Assembly: GCA_036493735.1 (NCBI GenBank)
Contig: DASXPH010000051.1
Coordinates: 1-64,000, forward strand
DNA length: 64,000 nt
Direction: 5' to 3'
Origin: AG2 sp036493735
GTDB taxonomy: Bacteria > Gemmatimonadota > Gemmatimonadetes > Gemmatimonadales > Gemmatimonadaceae
In this document: positions 25,811 to 34,821 of the stretch, piece by piece
Position numbering within the stretch: the first letter of the stretch is position 1
Layout: every line of letters starts with the position of its first letter
Made by a program: the position numbers and the translations under genes
The notes under the pieces: generated by a model
The model's database searches: none
What the model saw: the letters and a program-made list of their open reading frames with translations, nothing else
Told to the model about the DNA's origin: nothing

Positions 25811-27565
25811 TTAGAAGAAGACGAAGTTCAACGCCAGCGTCATCACCAGCACGATCGCGCCTAACGTCATTGGCCGCTGCCAGAAGTGGAACTCGGTGTC
25901 TTTGGGTCGTGGAGTGAGGGCATACACCAGGCCATGCAGCTCCGAGTCGGGCCGCGGACGCGTGAGCAGGCTGATGACGATCGTCACCACCATGCACGTC
26001 GTCCACGCCGTGATCGCCGTCCAGAAGGTCTGCGCCAGCTCACTCGGGTACGTGTGCATGACGCCGAGGTAGCCGCCCTTGATGCCCGGCACGGCGCCTG
26101 CCGGCAGCGTGAGACCGTGGTGGACCGCCGCGCCTAACGTGCCAGCGAGCAGACCCCAGAAGGCCCCGTGGCCGGTCGACCGCCGCCAGAACATGCCGAG
26201 CGAGAAGGTCGCGAAGAGCGGCGCGTTCACGAACGCGAACACCAGCTGGAGCATGTCCATGATGTTGTTGAACGCACTCGCGACGTACGCCGCGGCGATG
26301 GCGAGCAGAATCCCGACCACCGTCGCCGCACGGCCCATCCACAGATAGTGCTCGTCGCTCGCGCCCTTGCGGATGTGAGCCTGATAGATGTCGTAGGTCC
26401 AGACGGTGTTGAACGCGGTCACGTTCCCCGCCATGCCCGACATGAAGGACGCAAGTAACGCCGTCAGGCCGAGTCCGAGCATCCCGGTCGGGAAGAGCTT
26501 GATGAGCAGCATTGGCGTCGCCAGGTCGTAATCCAGCACAGTGCGGCCCGTGCCATCGAGCAGCGGCGTTCCCGCCGCGGTCAGCTTCGCTGGAATCAAC
26601 CCCTGGCCTCCGTGACTCGCGCCGAGAACGAGCGCGATCATGCCCGGCAGGATCACGAGAAAGGGGAAGAACATCTTCGGCAGCGCGGCGATGAGCGGCG
26701 TGCGCCGTGCCGCCGTCATCGACTCGGCGGCCATCGCGCGCTGGACCACGAGGAAGTCCGTGCACCAATAGCCAAACGAGAGCACGAAGCCCAGCCCCAT
26801 CACGAGCCCGAACCATTCCACGCCGACGGGATTCTGAGACGCGCTGCCCATCGTCCGCCATGCATGGGTGTACGCGTCGGCCGGGAGTCCCTTGGCCGTG
26901 GAAAGCGCGGACAACTGGGTGGAGAGTCCGTGCCATCCGCCGACCGCGACGAGCCCCAGGATCACGAGCGGCAGGAACCCGAACACGATGAGAAAGAACT
27001 GCAACACTTCATTATATATTGCGCTCGTTAGGCCTCCGAGCACGATGTAGGCGAGGACGATAACGGCGGCCACGAGGATGCTCGCGTCGAAGCTCCAGCC
27101 CAACAGCAGATTGAGGAGTTTGCCGAGCGCGTACATCGAGATCCCCGACGAGAAGACCGTCATGACGGCGAAGGAGACCGCGTTCAGCGTTCGCGTCTTT
27201 TCATCGAAGCGAAGCTTGAGATATTCAGGCGCCGAGCGCGCCCGCGAGCCGTAGTAGAAGGGCATCATGAACAAACCGACGAATACCATCGCCGGAATCG
27301 CGCCCACCCAATAGAAATGGCTCGTCGCGATACCGTATTTCGCGCCCGACGCGCCCATGCCGAGGACTTCCTGGGCGCCGAGGTTGGCGGAGATAAAAGC
27401 GAGGCCGGTTACCCAGGGGGGTAAGGAACGCCCGGAGAGAAAGAAGTCGGTGCTCGTGCGCATGAGGCGGCGCAGCAGCCAGCCAACGGCGAGGACGGCG
27501 GCGAAGTACACCGCCATGACCACGTAGTCGACTGGCGCAAGGCGGGCCATGCGGGTGATGTCCAT
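25811..27565 (-). CDS. Sodium:solute symporter (SSS family), SGLT-like
   Basis: 584 aa, about 14 helices. YVVMAVYFAAVLAVGWLLRR, DFFLSGRSLPPWVTGLAFIS and GAQEVLGMGASGAKYGI are the conserved first two helices and the sodium-site region of SSS proteins; SFGYWCTDFLVVQRAMAA is the sugar-transporter signature region. Best fit is a sugar or inositol importer of the SGLT branch. Near the sugar-oxidation genes and the GH3 gene. Confidence 0.9.
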   Translation of the reverse strand: MDITRMARLAPVDYVVMAVYFAAVLAVGWLLRRLMRTSTDFFLSGRSLPPWVTGLAFISANLGAQEVLGMGASGAKYGIATSHFYWVGAIPAMVFVGLFMMPFYYGSRARSAPEYLKLRFDEKTRTLNAVSFAVMTVFSSGISMYALGKLLNLLLGWSFDASILVAAVIVLAYIVLGGLTSAIYNEVLQFFLIVFGFLPLVILGLVAVGGWHGLSTQLSALSTAKGLPADAYTHAWRTMGSASQNPVGVEWFGLVMGLGFVLSFGYWCTDFLVVQRAMAAESMTAARRTPLIAALPKMFFPFLVILPGMIALVLGASHGGQGLIPAKLTAAGTPLLDGTGRTVLDYDLATPMLLIKLFPTGMLGLGLTALLASFMSGMAGNVTAFNTVWTYDIYQAHIRKGASDEHYLWMGRAATVVGILLAIAAAYVASAFNNIMDMLQLVFAFVNAPLFATFSLGMFWRRSTGHGAFWGLLAGTLGAAVHHGLTLPAGAVPGIKGGYLGVMHTYPSELAQTFWTAITAWTTCMVVTIVISLLTRPRPDSELHGLVYALTPRPKDTEFHFWQRPMTLGAIVLVMTLALNFVFF

Positions 27566-27620
27566 GTCACCTCAGGATCGTGTGAAGTTGTCGATGACTG
27601 CCGTGGACCGGCGTGGCGAG

Positions 27621-27878
27621 TCAGACTTCTCGACTTGCACGCCGGATCTGCTCACTGCGAAACCAGTGCACCACTTGCTGCTGGACGTGATCGGCTGATT
27701 CCCGCAAGTCGGTGAGCGGGAGCGATCCATACACGACGCCATCGACGCGCACGCTCCAGAAGGCCTCGTAGTGCAGCTCGTCGCGCTCGAAGCCGATCAA
27801 TTCGGCGACGCGAAAGCAGAGCGTGCACTCGAAGACGCGCGCATCACAGACGAAAGCCAGCGTCTCGCCGACGGTCAA
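27621..27878 (-). CDS. Hypothetical protein, 85 aa
   Basis: Open frame with a weak TTG start at 27878 and no clear ribosome site; the frame stays open to 27923. The sequence (FECTLCFRVAELIGFERDEL, VVHWFRSEQIRR) is evenly composed and looks protein-like, with several aromatic residues, unlike neighbouring shadow frames. No family recognised. Confidence 0.45.
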   Translation of the reverse strand: MTVGETLAFVCDARVFECTLCFRVAELIGFERDELHYEAFWSVRVDGVVYGSLPLTDLRESADHVQQQVVHWFRSEQIRRASREV

Positions 27879-27938
27879 CGTGGTGGCGGGTGAGTGGTGA
27901 CGGTTGCCTGACAGAACGGCCTAACGACGCCGCGCGGC

Positions 27939-28796
27939 TCAGTGAAACTGCGGCACGGGCGCTTCGCGCGCCAGTTCCAGCTCTCGAAGGAAAGGATAGC
28001 GCGCGCGCACGAGCTTCACACGGGCCGGGTCGATGTCGACGACGCGCGGGGTATTGCCGCCGCCGCCGATGCCCACCGGCTCGCCCCATGGATCGTACGC
28101 TACCGAACCGCCGTCGTACTCGACGCCGTCGCCGGTGCCGGTGCGATTGACCGCGACGACGTAGCACTGGTTCTCGATGGCCCGCGCGCGGGTGAGGACG
28201 TCCCAGTGCGGGCGGCGTCGCTCGGGCCAGTTGGCGACGAGAATGGCCGCATCGATCTCGGTCGCCACCGCGCGGAAGAGCTCCGGAAAGCGAAGGTCAT
28301 AGCAGACGAAGAGTCCGACGCGAGCCCCCTCGATCGTCAGGACGACTGGTCCATCGCCGGGGGAGTAGACCTCGTGCTCCCCCGAGTACGCGAAGAGCCG
28401 CTGTTTGCGGTACACCGCGGCGATGCTCCCCGTGGGATCGAACACGACGGCCGCATTGACGAGTCGCGCCGGTGATTCCTCACGCAACGCGAGTCCGGCG
28501 ACGAGCCAGACCTGGAATTCGCGCGCCGCTTTGGCAAGCGCACCGCTCGCGCCGGTCTCGGTGCTCAACGGTTCTGCCCAGCGCGACGCCTCCATGGTGA
28601 AGCCAGTGGAGCACATCTCCGGCAACACGACGAGTCGGGCATGGAGCCGGGCGGCGGCAGCAATCACGTCACGCGCGCGGCGGACCGAGAGCTCGGGGTC
28701 GTGCCACCCCGTGTCATACTCGCCAAGCGCGGCGCGCAACGGCGTCACGGCGGGAGACGTACCGGATTCGATCGTGGGGAATTCCGGCACCAGCAA
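27939..28796 (-). CDS. Carbon-nitrogen hydrolase (nitrilase superfamily, omega-amidase-like)
   Basis: 285 aa with the complete catalytic triad Glu60 (VVLPEMCSTGF), Lys131 (VYRKQRLF) and Cys165 (GLFVCYDLRFPE). The PEM-x-S/T-TGF pattern is that of the omega-amidase/YafV branch, which hydrolyses alpha-keto acid amides in the methionine and glutamine salvage pathways. Cytoplasmic. Preceded upstream by tRNA-Asn on the same strand. Confidence 0.9.
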   Translation of the reverse strand: MLVPEFPTIESGTSPAVTPLRAALGEYDTGWHDPELSVRRARDVIAAAARLHARLVVLPEMCSTGFTMEASRWAEPLSTETGASGALAKAAREFQVWLVAGLALREESPARLVNAAVVFDPTGSIAAVYRKQRLFAYSGEHEVYSPGDGPVVLTIEGARVGLFVCYDLRFPELFRAVATEIDAAILVANWPERRRPHWDVLTRARAIENQCYVVAVNRTGTGDGVEYDGGSVAYDPWGEPVGIGGGGNTPRVVDIDPARVKLVRARYPFLRELELAREAPVPQFH

Positions 28797-28940
28797 CTCC
28801 TATGAGAGGGAAACGTGACGCGGTCGCGAAATTTTCTTAACGAGTCTCGATCGCAACGAATGCGACGGGACACGAGTACGAACAAGAAACCGGATTGCGG
28901 CTGCGCCCTCGCGCCTGCGCGCAACGGCGCGAAGCGGCAA

Positions 28941-29013
28941 CTGGGGCGGGAGGACTCGAACCTCCAACTTCCCGATTAACAGTCGGGCGGTCTGCCAATT
29001 GACCTACACCCCA
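28941..29013 (-). tRNA. tRNA-Asn (anticodon GUU)
   Basis: On the minus strand a 73-base cloverleaf: 7-bp acceptor with one T-G pair, D-arm GGTCAATTGGCAGACC, anticodon stem CCCGA/TCGGG around CTGTTAA (anticodon GTT), T-arm GGAGG-TTCGAGT-CCTCC and discriminator G. No CCA is encoded. Located between the hydrolase gene and the gap before 29282. Confidence 0.95.
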
Positions 29014-29281
29014 ATCAAATCGTGCACACGACACACAAAAGCAACGTACGTTCCGCGGACACCTGATCGCGAGCTTACGCGTTCGCCGCGTCCAAGTCAA
29101 GCTTTCTTAGTGCCACTTAACGCCAAACGATTCACGCGTCAAAGATGTAAATCACAGTGAGTAACATGATCGGCACAGCAAGGCCGGTTGCGTCCGCTCA
29201 CCACGTGCCCGTCGACGTGCCTAACGCGTTTGCGCACACGTGCAGTCGCGTCACTCTCCAAACCTTTTGACGAACTGCCTC
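29014..29281. other. Gap between tRNA-Asn and AP2-like gene
   Basis: Holds the tRNA promoter (minus strand) and the promoter of the plus-strand gene at 29282. The stretch 29100-29180 is more AT-rich than its surroundings. I see no ORF, repeat or hairpin in it. Confidence 0.5.
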
Positions 29282-29518
29282 ATGCCAACGACGACTCGCT
29301 CACTGCCCGCCGGCATCAGCCGCATCGACCAGGAAACCTCTCGCACGCACGGCTACTTCGTGCGTGTCGGCTACCGCAAGACGACCAAGGGGTGGCGCCC
29401 GAAAGCCAGCGCCTTCTTCGGCGACGCCAGCCACGGTGGAAAGTCATCGGCCCTTCGCGCGGCCGAAAAGTGGCTGAAGCAGAACAAGAAGGCGCCCGCC
29501 AAAGCGAAGGCGAGGTGA
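29282..29518 (+). CDS. Small AP2/integrase-like DNA-binding domain protein, 78 aa
   Basis: The ATG at 29282 is preferred to a longer reading from 29240. The protein GISRIDQETSRTHGYFVRVG, then KASAFFGDASHGGKSSALRAA, shows the three-strand-plus-helix pattern of bacterial AP2-type DNA-binding domains, and ends in a lysine/alanine tail (QNKKAPAKAKAR) like histone H1. Expected to bind DNA without strong sequence preference or as a small regulator. A good terminator follows. Confidence 0.6.
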   Translation: MPTTTRSLPAGISRIDQETSRTHGYFVRVGYRKTTKGWRPKASAFFGDASHGGKSSALRAAEKWLKQNKKAPAKAKAR

Positions 29519-29521
29519 AAC

Positions 29522-29627
29522 GGGTAGAGGGTAGAGGGTAGCGCGTTCGACGAGGAGTGCCGACGGCAAAGCCGTCGGCCTCATTCCTTTTCCGTCACCC
29601 TCTACGCGCTGCCCTCTACCCACTACC
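29522..29627. repeat. Heptamer inverted-repeat block around a hairpin (GGGTAGA/CCCTCTA)
   Basis: GGGTAGA, GGGTAGA, GGGTAGC at 29522-29542; CCCTCTA, CGCGCTG, CCCTCTA, CCCACTA at 29598-29625. The arms enclose the hairpin at 29559-29579. Lies between convergent genes. Confidence 0.88.
29559..29593 (+). terminator. Terminator hairpin after the AP2-like gene
   Basis: GCCGACGGC (29559-29567), loop AAA, GCCGTCGGC (29571-29579), then CTCATTCCTTTTCC. 9-bp perfect stem with a pyrimidine-rich tail. Confidence 0.75.
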
Positions 29628-29630
29628 GCT

Positions 29631-31892
29631 CTATTGGCACTTCTCCGGGACCGAGATACTCGATGTCCCGCGCAGCGTGAACATGGCCGATTGGGTGTCG
29701 CGGGAGTTCGGGCCGACAAACACGTGGAACGTGCCCGGCTCCGCGACGCGACGCATCGCAAGATCATAAAACGCTAAATCACCCATTCCCAGCGACCAGC
29801 GGATCGTCCGCCGCTCGCCCGGCGCCAGCGTCACGCGCTCGAACCGGCGCAGTAGCCTGACTGGCCGCGTCACGCTGCCGACGTCGTCGCGAACGTAGAG
29901 CTGCACCACTTCGTCCCCCGCTCGGCTCCCCGTATTCGCGATGTCCACCTCCACCCGCAACGAGTCACCAGCGCCGATCGTCGCCGCATTCAGGCGCGGC
30001 GCGCTCATCGTGAACGTCGTGTAACTCAACCCGTAGCCGAACGGATACAGCGGCGTGAACGGGATGTCCCAGTACTTCGACGTGTACTTCTCCGTCGCCG
30101 CCGGCGGCCGGCCCGTATTCTTGTGGTCGTAGTAGATCGGAACCTGACCCACCGCCCGCGGCGTCGTTACCGGCATCTTGCCGCCGGGATTGGCGTCGCC
30201 GAAGAGCACGTCCGCGATCGCGTTGCCCGCCTCGACGCCCAGGAACCACGTCTCGAGGATCGCGGGCACCGTCTCGTTCAGCCGCTCGATCGCGAGCGGC
30301 CTCCCATTCATCAGGACCACGATCACGGGCTTCCCCGTCGCGTGCAGCGCGTCCGCGAGCTGCTGCTGCGCGCCGGGCAGATCGAGCGTCGAGCGACTCT
30401 CCGCCTCGGCGCTCATCTCACCTGTCTCACCAACGACGAGCACCACCGCGTCCGCCGCGCGCGCGGCGCGCACCGCTTCGGTAATGCCTGACGTGTCGCC
30501 ACTCGTTGGGCTCGCGCCACGCGCGTACGTCACCGTCACGCTGGGCACGGCGCGCCGAATCCCGTCCAGCACTGGGACGGCGTCTTCCTTTTGCCCGAGC
30601 GCCTGCCAGTTGCCCAGCACGACGTTCGAATCCGCGGCGAGCGCACCGATGACGGCGATGGAGCCGATATCTTTTCGCAATGGCAGCGTGTTGCCGTCGT
30701 TCTTGAGCAGTACGATCGCGCGACGCGCGCCCTCGCGCGCGGCAGCGCGATTCGCGGCCGTGAGAATGGCGCCACGCTCGCGGACGGCGTCGCGGCGGAG
30801 ATACGGATCGCTGAAGAGGCCGAGCCTGTATTTCACCCGCAGCACTCGCCTAACGGCATCGTCGATCTCCGTCATCGGGACGTCCTTGCCGACGACCGCG
30901 CCGAGCTTCCGCGCGTAGATCTCACTGACCATATCCATGTCCACGCCCGCGTGGACGCCGAGCTCGCCCGCCCGAGTGCTGTCGGCAGCGACGCCGTGGT
31001 TCATCAGCTCCCAGATACCCGTCCAGTCGCTGACGACGAGCCCGTCGTACTTCCACTCGCCGCGCAGGATATCGGTGAGCAGGTGTCGGTTCGCGTGTGA
31101 GGGCACGCCCGCGATCTCGTTGAACGACGCCATGAACGTCGCGACGCCGGCGCAAGCGGCGGCATGGAACGGCGGCAGGTACACGTCGCGCAGCGTCCGC
31201 TCCGACACTTCAGCAACGTTGTAATCTCGCCCCCCTTCGGCGGCGCCGTACGCCGCGAAGTGCTTCGCTGTCGCGGCGATCGCGTCGCGCGCGCGGAGGT
31301 CCTTGCCCTGGAAGCCGCGGACTCGTGCTGCCGCGAACTGCTCGCCAAGATACCGATCCTCGCCGGCGCCCTCGACGATGCGTCCCCAGCGCGGATCGCG
31401 GGCAATGTCCACCATCGGCGCGAACGTCCAGTCGATGCCTGAGGCGGCGGCTTCGGTCGCCGCCACCCGTGCCGCGCGCTCCGCGACCGATGGGTCGAAG
31501 GACGCGGCCTCGCCTAACGGCACGGGAAAGATCGTCCGGAAGCCGTGGATGACGTCGAGGCCGAAAACGAGCGGGATGTGCATCCGCGTCTGCTCGACGG
31601 CGATCTTCTGCAGCGCGCGCGTCGTATCCGCGCCGACGACGTTGAAGAACGACCCAATGCCGCCGGCTCGAAGCTGCTGCATCCGCGTCGCGCGCTCGCC
31701 GCCGCCGGGGCCGGTCGGATTCCCCGCGCCGGAAATCTGATTCAGCTGCCCGAGCTTCTCGGCGACGGTCATTCGGGCGAGAATCGAGTCGACGAAACGC
31801 GTTTCGGCGGCGCGACTCGTTAGGCGAGCAGCCTGGGCCGGCAGCTGGCTCGCGCTCACCGCGGCGAGCAGGAGCACGGAGAAGGATCGCAT
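29631..31892 (-). CDS. bglX: Periplasmic beta-glucosidase, glycoside hydrolase family 3
   Basis: 753 aa, close to the usual BglX length. Signal peptide ending near PAQA (residue 20); GH3 N-terminal barrel with KHF (210-212) and nucleophile Asp289 in LVVSDWTGIWE; C-terminal alpha/beta-sandwich with PAILETWFLGVEAGNAIADV and a terminal fibronectin-III-like domain (RRFERVTLAPGE). Releases glucose from beta-glucosides in the periplasm, which could feed the 18-24 kb oxidation genes. Followed 3 bases upstream by the YbjQ-like gene on the same strand. Confidence 0.93.
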   Translation of the reverse strand: MRSFSVLLLAAVSASQLPAQAARLTSRAAETRFVDSILARMTVAEKLGQLNQISGAGNPTGPGGGERATRMQQLRAGGIGSFFNVVGADTTRALQKIAVEQTRMHIPLVFGLDVIHGFRTIFPVPLGEAASFDPSVAERAARVAATEAAASGIDWTFAPMVDIARDPRWGRIVEGAGEDRYLGEQFAAARVRGFQGKDLRARDAIAATAKHFAAYGAAEGGRDYNVAEVSERTLRDVYLPPFHAAACAGVATFMASFNEIAGVPSHANRHLLTDILRGEWKYDGLVVSDWTGIWELMNHGVAADSTRAGELGVHAGVDMDMVSEIYARKLGAVVGKDVPMTEIDDAVRRVLRVKYRLGLFSDPYLRRDAVRERGAILTAANRAAAREGARRAIVLLKNDGNTLPLRKDIGSIAVIGALAADSNVVLGNWQALGQKEDAVPVLDGIRRAVPSVTVTYARGASPTSGDTSGITEAVRAARAADAVVLVVGETGEMSAEAESRSTLDLPGAQQQLADALHATGKPVIVVLMNGRPLAIERLNETVPAILETWFLGVEAGNAIADVLFGDANPGGKMPVTTPRAVGQVPIYYDHKNTGRPPAATEKYTSKYWDIPFTPLYPFGYGLSYTTFTMSAPRLNAATIGAGDSLRVEVDIANTGSRAGDEVVQLYVRDDVGSVTRPVRLLRRFERVTLAPGERRTIRWSLGMGDLAFYDLAMRRVAEPGTFHVFVGPNSRDTQSAMFTLRGTSSISVPEKCQ

Positions 31893-31895
31893 CGT

Positions 31896-32273
31896 TCAGA
31901 AGTTGGTGACGTCGGTGTCGGAGGACGACGAGTCGCCAAGCGGAACGACGCGAACCGCCGTCCCGTAGCACAAAACCTCCGAGACCCCCTGCATGATCTC
32001 GGTGGCGTCGTAGCGAAGTGCGATGAGTGCGTTGGCGCCGAGCTCTTTCGCGTGCGTCACCGCCAGGTCGAACGCGTCGGCGCGCGTCTGCTCGCAGAGC
32101 TCAGTGAGAATGGAGATGTTCCCGCCGCGGATCTGCTGCAAGACCGCCCCCAAGGTCCCGAACACCGACCGTGATCGCACCGTGATGCCACGCACGACGC
32201 CGAAGCGCTGCGTTATGCGATAGTCGGGGAGGTTGTTCTCCGTGGTGGTGAGGAACGTCGGGGCAGAACGCAT
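31896..32273 (-). CDS. YbjQ family (UPF0145) protein
   Basis: 125 aa. LTTTENNLPDYRITQRFGVV and VTHAKELGANALIALRYD are the two halves of the YbjQ/UPF0145 fold, a pentameric beta-rich protein of unknown biochemical function, sometimes called a heavy-metal-binding domain. Upstream and probably co-transcribed with the GH3 gene (3-base gap). Confidence 0.88.
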   Translation of the reverse strand: MRSAPTFLTTTENNLPDYRITQRFGVVRGITVRSRSVFGTLGAVLQQIRGGNISILTELCEQTRADAFDLAVTHAKELGANALIALRYDATEIMQGVSEVLCYGTAVRVVPLGDSSSSDTDVTNF

Positions 32274-32275
32274 AT

Positions 32276-32353
32276 GGGTAGAGGGCAGTGGGTAGAGGGT
32301 AGAGGGTAGAGCTCACAGGTTAGAGCCGCCAGCCCTCTACCCTCTACCCTCCA
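32276..32353. repeat. Heptamer inverted-repeat block (GGGTAGA/CCCTCTA)
   Basis: GGGTAGA, GGGCAGT, GGGTAGA three times at 32276-32310, and CCCTCTA twice plus CCCTCCA at 32333-32353. Same unit as the blocks at 19.6 and 29.5 kb. Ends directly at the stop of the S9 peptidase gene. Confidence 0.9.
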
Positions 32354-32354
32354 C

Positions 32355-34694
32355 CTACTTCGTCCCGCTCGACGTCGACTGCGATGCCGCGCCGTGTTCC
32401 CATACGGTCCGATGGAAGAAGCTTCCCATCTTGTCGAAGATGTCCACCCACCGCGCATGAATGAGCGACTCGTGCGTGTCGTCCGGGATGACCATCAGCT
32501 CGTAGTCCACGTTTCGCGCGCGCAGCAGCTGCACCAGCCCCACCATCTGCGCGAAGTCGACGTTGCGGTCGTCGTCGCCCTGGACGAGGAACACCGGCGA
32601 TTTCCAGTTGTCGATCGCCGAGATCGCCGATGATCTATAGGACAGCGCAGTCGTATCGAGTGAGTTCCCGTACAAATGCACACCGGCGAGATCGGCACCG
32701 GCGACGAAGATGTCCGAGTTGCGCGCCAGCGCCTGCGACGTGAGGAGCCCGCCGTACGAGAGTCCCCAGATACCAACGCGTGACGGATCGACATCGGGAC
32801 GCGACTGCAGGTACTTCGCGGCGGCGACCACGTCCTGATACTCCGAGTTGCCGCGCGCATTCGTGTTCGCCGCGTTGCGAAACGATCGACCGTAGCCAAC
32901 GCCGCTGCGGTAGTTCACCGAGAGCACGACGTAGCCCTGGTTCGCGAGCCACTGATTGTAGGCGTAGGCCCAGTGGTAGAACTGCATGTAATGGTACCCG
33001 GGCAGCATCTGCCTGACGGGCCCGCCGTGAACGAAGATCATCGCCGGCCGCCGTTCCCCCTGTTTCAGGTCCTTCGGCAGAAAGAGCTGATCATGAATGT
33101 CTAAACCATCGGGCGACTTGACGACGACAACCTCCGGCGTGACGTGCTGCGCCTTCGGGAAATCGGCCGCGAGCGTCGGGAACACGACTCTCGTCGCGCC
33201 GCCGCCGGCGGCAACAAGGCCCACCGACGCCGGCTGCGCCGCGCCGAAGTAGAGCACGGCCACCTGTTTCCCCGACGCCAGCGGCTGCGGATAGGTCTCG
33301 ATGCCATCGTCGGTGGAGACTTGGTGCGGAGTCCCTCCCGACGTCGGGACACTCCAGATGTGCCGCTTCTCGATGTCGTTCGCGTTCGTGCAGTAGTACA
33401 GTGTCTTGCCGTCGCGCGACAACGCCGCCGACGTCGCGTCCTCGATCAGACCATTCGTCGTCGTCAACATCACCGGTCCGCCCGCGGCGTTGGCAACGTC
33501 GATCGTGTAGTACCGATCCCACTCGTCGTCCGACGGCGAGAGTGGGAAGATCACATGATCGTTCCCCGCCCAGAGCAGCGCGCGTATCGACGTGAACTTC
33601 TCATCGTTAGGCGCATTGTGCCACAGCTCGCGAGCCGAGCATTCGGTGCCGCCGGCCTCGGTTGCGCCCGACACCGCGGGACACTTGCTCACGTCCGCGA
33701 CCATCAGCGACAGGTTGTATCCGCCCTTGAAGCTCGCTCGGTAGAGACCGGGGAAGCGCCTGTTGCGCGTCGTGTCCTCTCGCTGCTCCCCGCGCCCGAA
33801 GCCGCCGCCACCACGGCCGAACGTGGACACGAGACAACCGCTCGCACCGCCACGACCGCCGCGTCCCGACGCTGGGCCCGGCGGATTGCCGATGCCGGCC
33901 GTGCCTTCCTGCGACTGCATGCCAAAGGGCACGCCGGGACGACGGATGAATGCGATCTGTTTGCCGTCCAACGACCATGCCGGCGACGCATCACAGTCCA
34001 CGCTCGGCGACACGAAGTCCACGCGGCGGGTGCGCGTGTCGTAGATGCCGACGAAGGCGTGATTCTCCCGGTCGCTGACGAAGGCGATCTTCGAGCCATC
34101 GGGTGACCAGCGTGGGTTGCTCTGCCGGCCCCATTCCTTGATGAGTGGAACGAGGCTGTCGGCGGCCGGTGCGGCAGTGTTAGGCGTCAAGCGCGCTCGA
34201 TAGATCTGGCCGTCGCGAACGTACAGCGCCGTTCGACCGTCCGGCGATAGCGTCGCTGTCGTCGCCGCGGCAACCCGCCACGCCGGCCCACCCGAGGTCC
34301 GCACCGCCCAGATGGCGCGCTCGGCGCCGCGAGGATCGTGCGTCGGGTTCGCGTTCCAGCCCTGCCGATTCGGCTCGGTGCCACGCATGAAGACGGCGAT
34401 GGAGCCGTCGTCGGAGAGCTCGACTTCGGAGACGTCGACGCCGTCGTCCTGCAGGAAAGCCGTTAGGCGAACTGGCTTGAAGTCCGGCGCTGCGGCCGTA
34501 TACACGTTCCGCATGCCGCGCTCGTACGCGACCCAGGCAACGCGGTCGCTCCGCGCAGCGCGCGCCAGCTCGAGAGGCGAAGACGGACTGAGGAATTGCG
34601 CTACCGTCGGCTTGGACTGCGCGGCAAGGGGCGCGGTGAGAAGAGTGAGGCACGTCACGGCGAGTGCCGGCGTGGACTGGCGCAGGCGAGGCAT
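32355..34694 (-). CDS. S9-family prolyl oligopeptidase-like peptidase, secreted
   Basis: The ATG at 34694 starts a signal peptide (TPALAVTCLTLLTAPLAAQ); earlier in-frame residues back to 34802 lack one. 779 aa: N-terminal beta-propeller of TolB-like WD repeats (SPDG-x-x-A motifs), then an alpha/beta-hydrolase domain with nucleophile Ser in GLSYGG, acid in DDDRNVDF and His in DDTHESLIH. Probably a periplasmic dipeptidyl or acyl-aminoacyl peptidase. A Gly-rich loop (GRGGRGGASG) in the propeller is unusual. Confidence 0.9.
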   Translation of the reverse strand: MPRLRQSTPALAVTCLTLLTAPLAAQSKPTVAQFLSPSSPLELARAARSDRVAWVAYERGMRNVYTAAAPDFKPVRLTAFLQDDGVDVSEVELSDDGSIAVFMRGTEPNRQGWNANPTHDPRGAERAIWAVRTSGGPAWRVAAATTATLSPDGRTALYVRDGQIYRARLTPNTAAPAADSLVPLIKEWGRQSNPRWSPDGSKIAFVSDRENHAFVGIYDTRTRRVDFVSPSVDCDASPAWSLDGKQIAFIRRPGVPFGMQSQEGTAGIGNPPGPASGRGGRGGASGCLVSTFGRGGGGFGRGEQREDTTRNRRFPGLYRASFKGGYNLSLMVADVSKCPAVSGATEAGGTECSARELWHNAPNDEKFTSIRALLWAGNDHVIFPLSPSDDEWDRYYTIDVANAAGGPVMLTTTNGLIEDATSAALSRDGKTLYYCTNANDIEKRHIWSVPTSGGTPHQVSTDDGIETYPQPLASGKQVAVLYFGAAQPASVGLVAAGGGATRVVFPTLAADFPKAQHVTPEVVVVKSPDGLDIHDQLFLPKDLKQGERRPAMIFVHGGPVRQMLPGYHYMQFYHWAYAYNQWLANQGYVVLSVNYRSGVGYGRSFRNAANTNARGNSEYQDVVAAAKYLQSRPDVDPSRVGIWGLSYGGLLTSQALARNSDIFVAGADLAGVHLYGNSLDTTALSYRSSAISAIDNWKSPVFLVQGDDDRNVDFAQMVGLVQLLRARNVDYELMVIPDDTHESLIHARWVDIFDKMGSFFHRTVWEHGAASQSTSSGTK

Positions 34695-34821
34695 CGATGA
34701 TCTCCCAATGGGTTTTCGAGGGCGCTGGTAACGTGGCTTACCCTCGAGGCGTACGCAACGTTCGGAGGGGCGCCCGCATTCGGGCGCGGTTCGCCGCCTC
34801 ACCGTATAGCGGGCGCGCGGA

